DNA of 64,000 bases from Rotaria macrura (lineage: Eukaryota > Rotifera > Eurotatoria > Philodinida > Philodinidae): assembly GCA_900239685.1 (NCBI GenBank), contig OENT01000136.1, positions 62,001 through 126,000 of the forward strand. The letters are read 5' to 3'. Below, in pieces: positions 25,301 through 37,300 of the stretch. The notes below the pieces were generated by a model. It made no database searches, was not told the origin of the DNA, and was given only the letters and a program-made list of their open reading frames with translations. Each line of letters opens with the position of its first letter. Positions within the stretch are counted from its first letter, which is position 1. The position numbers and the translations under genes are program-made.

Positions 25301-28300
25301 TAGCACCCCGTTCCCCTTAACAACATCCTGAAACAACCTGATCTGCAGTAAGTTATTTACGTGTGTTCTCTACATTGACACAGACCATAAGTTAGATCAT
25401 TGATATCCAGATAACGTACAAAACGTAGGAAGGAAAAACAGAGAACCTCACACAAACCGTAGCAATATATCGCCTCAAACCAATACAAACATGCGAACGA
25501 TTACCTACCCCTGTTGCATATGAATGATCTCTCGTCGATGTGATATTGATGACCACTATAGTGTTCTCTGGTACTCGGAACATTGGTGGTAAATCAACTC
25601 GAGGTGAAGCATCTGACGGTGGAAATACACCTGTTGTACTTGCTGTTGTACCTGATGGTGAAGTCGTTATAATTGTTTCACCAGTCGATGGAACTACAGA
25701 AGTGAACAGTTGTGAAGTAGTACCATTCGGATAAACAAATTGAACAACGAATCCATTAACATTGCTTGGTCGATTGGGTCTATCAACTGGTACATAGATA
25801 AGAGTTAATGTTGCTGATCGATCAAGTGTAATATTGATTTGAGGATTCATCGATAGATAAGTGAGACCAGGTGTTGTTGATGTTGGGCTGATATCGCCTG
25901 GCCCTGTTGTTGGTGAACTCGATATCACTTGACTCGATCCAATGGCTAGTGGTTGATTCATACCTTGCTGTTGTGTACAATAAATCATTGTAGTAGTTGT
26001 TGGTGGCAACCCCGCGGTTGTTCTTGATGGTGTTTGAGACGGTATTGTGGTACCTGTCGTTCCTGTCAAGCCAGTGGTCATTGCCTCTGTTGTTGGTGGA
26101 TTGAAGCAACCAACAATAGCTAACTTCAAATTACGTGGTGGCCTATTGTATATGTGGGAAAAGAATAAAATAGAAGTTTATGAAATGTAACGTGGCCTTA
26201 CTCATTATTTGTTGTAGATAGAACACTAATACGGGCAGCAATCAATGGTGACGGTACGTCTTCTCCAAAATTGACAATCGATACTTGAGAGTTAATGATG
26301 CTTGAAGTATACGTAAGAGGAAGATCAGATGAATTTTTTACTGGTTCATTAGGATTAGTTGCAACGAAGAATTCGACGCTGAATCGATTGACATTACTGT
26401 CGCTATTGACGATGATGCTACTGAGAGAATCGACACCTGCCGAATTAAAATTGATCGTAATCTGGTAAAGTGGTTTGTTGTTTCGATCATAGAGTCCAGT
26501 TGTGTTTTCAAGTAATGGAAAAGTAACACCAACACCTGTCGTTCGAGTCAAATCAAGATCGCTTGTTTCATTAACGTGCGGTAGTGAATAGCTGACAGAT
26601 GATACATAGACTCTGCCAACTTCAGCCATAGCTTTTCGACACGTGGTAGTTGTCGCAACACTTGTTGGTACAGTCGTGGTACCACTGGTTGTTGCTACTC
26701 GGGTTGAGCGTGTTGTCCGTGCAGAAGTTTCAAGTGTAGTACCAATGGTAGTTTCCGATGTAGTACCAACGGTAGTTTCTGGTGTAGTACTGGTGGATGT
26801 AGTTGTGCCTTCGACGCATGCAATGACGCCAACAGTGACCTAACGATGAAGCATTGAATAAAATAAATCCTTTCCAGTCAGACAAACAACGAAAACAACA
26901 AGGCGTCGAAATTTTAACGAACATAAAATCGTAAAAAGTGCAAATTGTAAAGATTTTATTTTCGTTCAAGCTTATGAACGAGTTGAAATTGGTTGAAAAA
27001 TTCAAGGCGTTCATAACCCGTTAAAATGTGCGCTTTTCACGATTTTATGTTCGTTACGGTTTATCAACGCGTTTAACTTCGTTGCAAAAGTTGACGCGTT
27101 AAAGAAATCGTTAAAACGGTTTATTAACGGTAACGTAGCGTTAAAACACCATTTTAACGGAATATTAACCCGTTTGAACGCGTTTTTTTAAAGAGTCTTG
27201 TCGAACTGAGTTGCGAATGATAGAAAACGTGAATCTTGGCTTTTTTCATAACTTTCTTTCATCTGTCAGAAGTTGCTTGTAGCAAAATACCTTCCCGATC
27301 TTGCCGCTTTCAAATCTATGCTTTCGTACTTATCTCCAGTTTTACATTCGACTGCAATCTGAAATGAGCCCGTATTAGCTCGTCAAGATCGGTATCACCG
27401 GATGTACAATGTTACATGAAATAAAATAGCCAATCGAACAAACGTTTCGTTGATCGCGGCTAGGTTTTTTCTTTGAGAGTCCTGCATGCGCAATGAGATT
27501 TGTTAATCGTCATTACAATGGTGAAATTCTATCGCGATAAATCTAGGTTGTTGCTTTTTCTCCTTTCTTCTAGAGTACGACGGGCGTCTATAACCACGGA
27601 CTGTATCACCTAAAATAATACATACCCCTGTTGCATATGAATGATCTCTCGTCGATGTGATATTGATGACCACTATAGTGTTCTCTGGTACTCGGAACAT
27701 TGGTGGTAAATCAACTCGAGGTGAAGCATCTGACGGTGGAAATACACCTGTTGTACTTGCTGTTGTACCTGATGGTGAAGTCGTTATAATTGTTTCACCA
27801 GTCGATGGAACTACAGAAGTGAACAGTTGTGAAGTAGTACCATTCGGATAAACAAATTGAACAACGAATCCATTAACATTGCTTGGTCGATTGGGTCTAT
27901 CAACTGGTACATAGATAAGAGTTAATGTTGCTGATCGATCAAGTGTAATATTGATTTGAGGATTCATCGATAGATAAGTGAGACCAGGTGTTGTTGATGT
28001 TGGGCTGATATCGCCTGGCCCTGTTGTTGGTGAACTCGATATCACTTGACTCGATCCAATGGCTAGTGGTTGATTCATACCTTGCTGTTGTGTACAATAA
28101 ATCATTGTAGTAGTTGTTGGTGGCATCTGAGTTGTTATTATCTCTGTGCGTGTTTGTGTTTGCGGTAAGGTCTCTGTAGTACTCGGAATCGGCGTTATGG
28201 TTAAGATTCTTGGAAATATAATGATTCTTGGTTGTATCGGTATGATTTTCTTGGTCATGTTTTCGATTGTTGTTAGTAGCTTAAAGAGGAAGATGATTTA

Positions 28301-31300
28301 GTCGTTTTTCGTAGTGTTGGGATGGGTTTTGGAGTATGATTTTGTTTTCAACGGAGATTTCTCTCTGTCATTAGTAACGTGTGATATCTCTTTGTGAATT
28401 TATTCTATTCATTCATCTTCTTGGTTAGGCTCTGTTGAAGCTAATGAGTTGGAATGTGCGGTTTATTTCCGATGGTGGATTGGTTATATTTACTACATTG
28501 TTTTTCGGTTCCGTATTTTCTAGTGGTTTTGTAGTTTTTTTTGTTTCATGATGGTGCGCTTGAGTTTTTTATGTGCGTCTTAGAGTGGTTTATTGTTTTC
28601 GATTTTAATATACGGAGCTTTTTCTGCGTGTTATTGGGTTTATTTCAGGTGGTTTAGTGTTATCGGTTCATCGTGTCAACTGTTTTGATTCTATTTAAAG
28701 AGGTATTTCATTTCGTATGGGTTATTCTCTTTATAGCGTTTGTCTGTAGAGTAGTTATTGAATCTTTTTTTTGGTTTCCTGATTGAATTAGATTATTTTA
28801 CAAATTCATGGCATCGATTACTTATGTGTAAGCATTGTTGGATAGTGACAGGTGATTTTTCTTAAATCTGAAGCCTGGATTCAAGTGCTAAGTTTTTGAG
28901 GTAATGAGGAGCGCAACTGATTGCAGAATTATCACGTAACTCGATGCGAAGTATTCTGATTTTCAAATTTTCTACGCTTTAATTTTCGATTTTCTTTCGG
29001 ATCTAAGGAAAATGTTGAGTATTGAAATAATTGGGCTTTGTATTTTGAGTTTGGAATTGTTGGATCGTTTAAAATTATCCTCAATAGCTTAAAAAACTTG
29101 CAAGTCTTGCACTGTTTTCGATGGTGATTCAGAATCGATGCTTCCTTAAGTGTTTCTTATGTTCAGGTTCGAAAAAGGCTATTTAGTTGAAAAAATTGTT
29201 TATTTCAGATCAAATTTTATTATCGCAGATTTTCATAGGAATAGTTTTATTTGTTTAGTTATTTAATGGGTATCTACTTTTCAGGCCAAATAGTTATAAT
29301 TCCTCGTTAAATTTCAATCTCGAAACCCATTTTTATTTCAGCTGAATAGTATGTGCTACTCTCGTTTGTGTGTTTGTAAGTATAGGTGAATCGTGGTCGA
29401 GGCTCACATCAACTCATTGTACCATATATAATCGTTTTCCTTGATGTTCCCAAAAGAGCTCCGAATGAGATGTGATGGGACGAGAAATTCTTCCCATGAG
29501 ACAAATTTTCTTCATGCATCCCATTTCCTCCCATCGGTTTAAGAAGCGGCCCATCACATCCTATGAGAACACTTTTGAAATATTTTCGTCCCATCCCGTC
29601 TCGTCCCATGGGGTTTTCATGCAAAATAAAATTCTATCAGTTTATTAAATATATTCCAAAATATTCGTATGGCTCAAAACTCTTTTATTTTTTTCATTTT
29701 TTAAATACAATCTAATTTAAAAGATAGAAGAAGAATTAGTTTCATTTTCTGATATCCTCGACAACACTAAAAAAATAATCAGCACAACAATAATGCTTTA
29801 GAACCACATTATTGTTAAAAGGAAATCAACTATTTTTTATTTCACTGCTTGTCTTTGTAATTCATCACAACATTCAAGGACACTTAAAGTCGCGAGTCTT
29901 CGCTAAGGGTGGTATATTTGGATTCTCAAAAAAGGAAACTACCGAAATTTCCAAAGTTTTCACCAACATGATAAATACATAGTAGCGGAAGCGAAATTTT
30001 TAGAGATATTGTAAATTTCAGATATTTTAGAAATTTTGGATTCTGGTTAATTTTGGAAGCATCCAATAAATTAGAACTCAAACGCTTGGAATTTCCTAAA
30101 CTTCCAAATGTTTTTTTGAAAGTCAAACATTGCTGGAGATGCATGAGATTTTTATCCCATAGGACTCATCATGATGATCCAGGAATGGATACATGATCGA
30201 AGAACAACCCTCAATATAATAGAAAACAAGAACAAAAAATGAGATTGATTCTCCTCAACGTCTAGAAACGTCATCTTTTATACAAAAATATCATAACCAA
30301 GAAATCCATAGAATATCTCAGGAGACGAGTCTTTCATTCCGTCTCTTCCCATAGGATATTTAAGAGACGTAATTTCGTCACATCCCATTCGGAGTTCTTG
30401 TTCACAGGCTTGGACATATGCAAATTCATCATTGACAAAGTCAGAGCAGTTGATCCGAACCAAAATCTCTGCTAACTGTTATAAACTTCATGAGCCGACA
30501 GTCGGATATAAAATTAATTCCTTTTGTTGACGGTTGAAGTTTAGTTGAATAAGACAAAATGTTCAAAGTTCTATTTGTCAGATTTGTTTTTCAAGTCTTT
30601 TTATTAGCTAAGCGTTTGACTCTACGCTTGATCTTAGAAATAATTTTGATAGACTAGATACGCATCAGCCACCATAATCACTTCATAAAAATTATGAGTA
30701 AGTTTCTAGATTTTAATTATCAAATAATTTTGATGTTCACATCTATGAAGGTTCTGGAGGCATGACCTGATAATGGTTGTTTTCTGTAAAGAAGGCTATT
30801 AATTTAGATGCATAAAAATGGATGTTTTTGAGTGGCTTTGAAAACAAGAAAATGAATCAAGGAAAAGTCGGGAAATCCCACTTAATTGCTTTTGAATTTT
30901 TAAGCGCATTAAGTCCTACCTATGTGAAACAAAAAGATCCAAAACTGGCCTGAAAAAGCATAGAAATGGTGTAAAACATTAAAAAACGGTGCCATTTTAC
31001 TTTACCAAATAAAAAGCTTGTGATGGCAGCCCCATTGAGGCTAAAATGTGGAACTCACATATCTATAACTTCATAATGATAATAGAAAATATAATATGAC
31101 GATTTTTTTCGCATCATGTTTCTGTGATAGGCGTCCTATTTTTGGTTTTTACTGTTGCTATTGGCTCATAAGTTACTTTTTTCTTAATTTAACATTTTTC
31201 GTATTACAAGCGTTAGAATAAGCGGCAGATAGCGATGTGATATACGGCGATAGTATAACGCTGGTTCCAATGTCTGTGATTGATTAATACACGGGTTACT

Positions 31301-34300
31301 ATGGTCTGTAATGTAGGGGGGGGGGGGGGGGGGGGGTAGAGTATGTGTCTGTAACCAGAGACTATGTCTGTTACGCGAGTGGGGATAATTGGAAACGCCT
31401 TGGGGGAGTGGGGAGCTTCAGTAGTCCCCTGGGAGTGGCATCGGTGACCTCCTAGGTGGCTATTGGTAAGCCTTGAGGAGGAAGCTATCGGTGGCCACTG
31501 AGTGGGAGGGGTAGGCTCGGTAGCCCTCTGGGGTGACAGCTGGTACTCTTTGAGGGTGTCTGGAGTTATGGGCTATGTCTGTAATCGGGGAGCGGGGTGG
31601 GGTTGGGAACATAACAAATCTCACTCTTAAACTTCCACTCACTATTTTCTTCGAAAACATGTGAGTTCCCGAAAACGAAGAGAATAGTGTTAAACATGGT
31701 GGCCGTTTTCTAACGAAAAAACCTGCCCTTAAAAACGATGGATGGATTACGAGGAAACTGGATGAAAATTTATGTTGTTTCCGATGGCCTTTCGGACGAC
31801 TAGAATGACCCTCCTGAGTGCTACCAGACAACAATACAAAAATGCAAGGCCATTCACTCTAAAAAAATAGGTTTTCGGTGACCGCTCACTTTATCGCACG
31901 ACACTTCGTCACGATCACTTCGTCACAATGATAACTAGTTGCGATAAATTCATCTTATTTAAACGAAAACATGAACTTGATTAGATTAAGTCATGCTGTT
32001 TAGTATGTTACACAATTAATTACATGAATGTATACTCTACCATGTAATTATTAGACTAACATAATGGGTAGAATAGGCACTCAGATTAGAAAATAAGTTT
32101 GTTTTATTGATACTGTTTGAGAAATTATTTTGTCAAAGTTTAAGTAATCTACTATTAAATAAAACTAAACTATTTGAAGAAAATGATTTCTGAGCAAATT
32201 TAGACCTAAGGAAAACTACGATAAACTAAGATGAAACTCACTCTTGTTTGAAATTCATCCTTCACTCAATATTTCTGAGCTAACTGTTGGTGATTAGGAA
32301 ATATATGGATAAATACATAAATTAATTTCAAAAAAATTTCGTATTGGTTTCAATTTTTCATGCTGTGACTATAAATAAAAAATTATCGTCATAAATTCTG
32401 GAATATTATTGTTTCATATCATTATTATGTACAGGTGGCGTCTTTGAATTTAGGAGATTTTTAAATCAAAAAAAATTCTTTGAAACAAGCTAACTTCGTT
32501 TATATTGAAAAAGTTAAGTTTAAATAAATTTTATAAATTCATGTCGACAAATTTTATGCTAAAAACTTATTTTACTTGATTTTTAGTACGTTAAAGATAA
32601 CTGCTAGTTAAGCATTCGTTTTTAAAAGCATATACTTAACTTAAAAACTAGAGTATCCTGTTTTAATTTCGTATTCCATCAGTGGTCATATGTTTTTTGA
32701 AACATCTTAGGGTGAAATGCTTTGAATGCTTTATTGGATCGTAAAAAATCTTTCAGTTCGAAAGTATTTCTCATATAAGAGAAATATGTTTTTCTTTAAT
32801 TAATTTCCTTGAAATCCGATGCGGAAACAAATCTAGGAATTTGTTTAGTATCAATTTAAAATACACGAGCAGACATTGGATAGGTCTATTTTTCTTTTTT
32901 TTTAATTTACATTATTGAGTTAATCAAATAAAGATAAAATTGTACAAGGGGGAAAATTAAATAACAGACCAATCTAAATTCCGTAATTCTATTAATTAAT
33001 TCTTTCGTTTATGTACGATAAATTATCGTGAAGAAGTATCATTGTGACGAAATGTACTGCGACGATGTGTCGCGCGACGAAGTGATTGTACGACGAAGTG
33101 TACTAGCACCAGGTTTTTTACGAAACCCCTGAAAAAGGTTTGGTAAATTTGAAAAAACTTGCAAACACATTCAAATGTTCAAAAAACGATTTTTCAATTC
33201 TATGAAACCTTTAAAGGTTCTTCCCTTGGGCACATGGGTAGAACCTGAAAAGCCCATGTAACCATTTTTTTATTTTCGACTCGTCTCCTAGCGTTTCAGA
33301 TTAATATCACTCGACGGGTCAAGATTCGTCCAAAATGCAACATTTTCGAGGGTCCTAACGCGTTTGAAAAGTTGAATGTGCGTCTAAACGCGTATACACT
33401 AACGCGTTCTAACGCGTTTAGGAGTATGTAAAAAAGAAGAAAACAGCTAACACCGTGAGGTAGGATCGACCTAACATAATATGGCAAACCATAATATAAC
33501 TTTCAAATACTTTGTACAGCAAACTGGAAATTGTTTTTAGCAACAGCTTGAACTAAGATTCGAACCCATGATCCATCGATTAGAAACCAGACATAACATC
33601 CATTGAACCATACACCAGTCGATAATGATGTTATGTTCATGAATCACATGAATGAGTGTTTCTACAAGATTCTCACAGGCAAAAGTCGGTAACTAGATTA
33701 TTTTTATTTTGTAAAATAAATGTAAATAGAAAGCCTATATACATGGTATCATGATAGAGCTATATCTGATCTTCTTTCAATCAAGAAAAAAAATTTAATT
33801 CCTTAATACTCAAAAAGTAAATGAATTTTATAGAAAAATGACAACTTTGCCCAATAGGTGAATAGAAAATTAGACGGTGTAGAAATAATAATTATGCCTT
33901 TTCTCCTGGCTAATAATAGAAGAATCTACGATTTGGTTCTAAAATAAAGATTTTATTTGGAAAAGTGTTAAAGAAAACTCGGTTCTTGCTAAGATTTTTA
34001 ACTACGTGTTTTTAGTTTTGCAAAACATTCATTGAAAATTAAATCAAAGATTTTAATTCTAAAAGACGCTTCCTTTTTTATTTTCTTTACTTCAAAAGAA
34101 TACTAATCATTTTTTCGTAGGGCATAAATGAAAATTATTCATTTTCATTTTTAAAATGAAGCGGTAATACAGAATGCTGAATCATTCTTCAAATCTGAGT
34201 AGCATCTCAATGATGAAGTATCTTGTGGGACTCCTGTTTACATGTTTATACTAGATATAATTTACTTTGTTTATTAATTATGCGTAATTCCGAGGAGTGA

Positions 34301-37300
34301 TATTTTCGCGAAACATTCTCCTCCTTCTTGACATCTTATGAATTCAAATACATTGTGGAAAGTTTATGAAGTCAATATAAGTACTCAGCGTGGTATATTT
34401 CATTGTTTTCATCAATAGAAGCACTTTCATGCGAACATGACTACACATTTTTAATCCTGACACAATGTTCAGAATATAATGTGAAATAAATGCATGCAAA
34501 CCGAGTTGTACATGAGTTATTGAGACGCATCTGTACGCGTTTGATATTTCCGTCCCGTTTAAATTACTATTGCTTTTCTAGAACGATTGCAAACGCGTTT
34601 CTCACTAGCATTTAAACGCGTGTGTACACGAATTTATTTTGAGTAGTACTCATAGACGACCAATATCCTTCTGAACGCGTTTAGACGACAAGATCTGGAT
34701 GCGTTTAGCAGTGCTCTCGGAACGCTGTCCCATAAAAACGCGTCAGAATGTCGCTGTTTGCAACAATAACGCATCTATCCGCGTCGAAAATGCGTTTTTC
34801 GATTACATGGGAGGTTTTGTAGAATTGAAAAATCGTTTTTTGAACATTTGAATGTGTTTGCAAGTTTTTTCAAATCTACCAAACCTTTTTCAGGGGTTTC
34901 GTAAAAAACCTATTTTTTTAGAGTGTTGGTAGTTGAAATGAAACTGTTATGTCTTATAGCTCGAAGTCCGTGATACTATGAACATTTCGGATGCTCAAAG
35001 TTCCAATCAATACATAATAAAAATGCTACTACCATGAATAAAAGGGTTCTGATTGATTTTGCCATGAATCCTGTATGTTTTCTTCTGTTACTTGGATATA
35101 GTACTTTTAAACGTTGAAAACTCCAAATAAAGAGAGTCTAAAGTGCATTTGTTTGATATAAGCAAGGGTCGTTTTTTGAAAAATACAAAACTACAACGAG
35201 AACCAGTGTTAAGGCGTTCCCTTTGGATGTTCACCGGTGTGGAAACCACATGGCATCAAAAACAGATGACCTCATTATACCTTATTCATATCATATGAGT
35301 GTTCGGTGGGGACTGATTAATTCGGTGCAATCTATTTCATCCAATGATTTGCACGTTTCAGACGTTTTTCAATTCACGAATTTCTGTCAGCGGTCAACAA
35401 GGATCCCCTTGTTTTTAATTTATTGATGTGTAGCACCTCATAACTGTGCATTTGAATCGCATTCAATACATTTTTCCATGATAAATTAGTCGATATCAGT
35501 TGAATTCCGAAGTTTCCCCCAAAATTCATTCTTTATGGCCTCTGTTAACACGCGTTTTCGATAAATTTCGAGTATTGAAATATTCTGGGATGTCAAAATA
35601 CTACATTAATTTTATTCCTATTCACCATTTTTCGAGTGATCTAGTTCTAGTGCAGAATATTTATCAATACTGAATCATGCGATGAATTGATCTATCATTG
35701 CATTCGATTTAGTACCAGTCTTCAAAATAGTAGTGAACTTATTTTTAGCCCTTTGAGAACGCTTGTCAGGGGTAAAGGGTTAAACAACTTTTACCCTTTG
35801 TGATAGAAAAAATATTGCTAACGAGCGAAACATAAACACTGCGTCTTCGTCTATGCGAACGACATAGGAGAATTTTTTTTACCTCATTCACTGGTCGACA
35901 TAAGCTGCTTTCTATTAATTATGGACCCTCGCAATATATATTTTTTAATTCTTCCCTCTTGGTGCGTTGCCGCTCATCTGAAATGAGATATTTTCTTCTG
36001 AGTAGCTTTCAGATTTTTCTGAAGAATTTGAGTTTGGATCGGTTTCTGGATTTTTTTCTAATTGAATTGAACTATGTTAAAACCTATACAAGATTATCAA
36101 TGCTTAATGTCCAAAAAATTTTCACTGCTTGACAAATGTATTCCATCCCTGTCCGCATTTACCAATTAACCTTCATCGGAATTTTTTTGTCTATAAGAGA
36201 AGGTGTATTTAAATTTTATTTTCAAATGAAGGTAATCAATATAAAACAGGTAGTAGTTTTCAGTTAAAACTTAAGCAAATCCTTATTTTGCAGCTAAATC
36301 ATTTAGGACCAGGACTGATAGATATTCTGAAAAAGGGCTGATGTTTAAATTTGAAAAATTTTCAATAACTCTTTCTGATGTTGGTATCGGTACCAGGGTT
36401 ATATTTAAGTCTGATATACATCAGGTCATACCAGGCGAAGCTATCTAGTTTAATCACAATCGACTTGGAATGCTTTTATCTACTCAATTCTATGCTAGAC
36501 GTCACTAGCAGAGCTACCAACAGTCGACATTTACAAATTGTCTAATATGGCTAGTTCTCTTATGAAATGTCAGTGGTGCTAATTCAGGGTGTTCTTTATT
36601 TTCTAATATGTAAAACAACTTTTTTATATTATTGCTATTAAGAAAAGAAATAAACAACCGCATTAATCTTCAACATCATGACTAATTATTGAACCTAGTG
36701 GATACATGTTAATAAAAAAGCGTTTATTTCTATTTAGTTATATGTATGCCTGCAGATTAGATCCGACCGAAAAAGGTGGCACGTGTACGACTCTGGTTGA
36801 TATTTCCTTCAGACTACTAAAATCTTTTTCGTTCAAGTTACCCTGAACACATAAATGATGTTTTTAACCCATCCTACCATTGTGTTGGACAGAAAATAAG
36901 AACGAGTAGAGTCATATACTATCGAAAAGTTTCACAAGTATATTCAACTCAAACACACTTATTAAAGTAAATCGGACAATGGAAAACATCACTAACAATA
37001 TCAAATCAATAGTATCTAACATATTTTTCTTTCCTGAAATTTCTGAGTCGCATAATATCTCTGTTGTTATTTTTACTACATTTGTGCTGAACAATAATTG
37101 AGACACATAAGAAAGTTTGACTAGAAGTGTTTCTGGTGCTTCTGCACAAGCTAAATGATATATTTATTGAATTACATTGCTTTACAGTGAACTATTGATA
37201 AAAATAAAGTACATTTACGTTGATGAAAGAAAAGATTACTTAAACTTATGCTATCAGCATTGAAATATGCAGTAGTCGATGCTTTAAAAAAGAGATTTTG

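Larger units (their letters stand above)
19395..25508 (-). other. 6.1-kb intron of the giant gene, filled with repeat remnants
   Basis: No exon of the giant gene is recognisable here. The stretch holds two inverted-repeat elements (about 19989-20796 and 21989-23132), a run of degenerate short repeats around the motif ATGTCGAAAA (23240-23310), and a part near 24200-24900 whose plus strand is strikingly A/C-rich. The plus-strand frame 21545-21778 and the minus-strand frames near 24067-24838 have no family motif. Confidence 0.5.
31855..34925. mobile_element. Element with about 116-bp inverted repeats, split by a second insertion
   Basis: The right end (34925 reading leftwards) and the left end (31855-31875 continued at 33118-33212) are near-identical inverted repeats. 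They begin CACTCTAAAAAAATAGGTTT and contain ACGAAACCCCTGAAAAAGG. The left repeat is interrupted at position 21 by the element at 31876-33110. Without that insertion the element would be about 1.83 kb. Inside are many ACGCGTTT motifs (33355-33420 and 34530-34790) and a tRNA-like segment. No transposase was seen. Confidence 0.75.

Noticed and set aside
25540..25734. 64-codon plus-strand frame found identically at 27657-27851
   Set aside because: It is the antisense shadow of the duplicated exon of the giant gene, so its repetition does not mean conservation of a protein.
31460..31834. 124-codon minus-strand open frame, the longest in the 10-kb intron
   Set aside because: It runs through the GC-rich repeat island, where stop codons are rare by composition. 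The product has no family motif and no splice partners.
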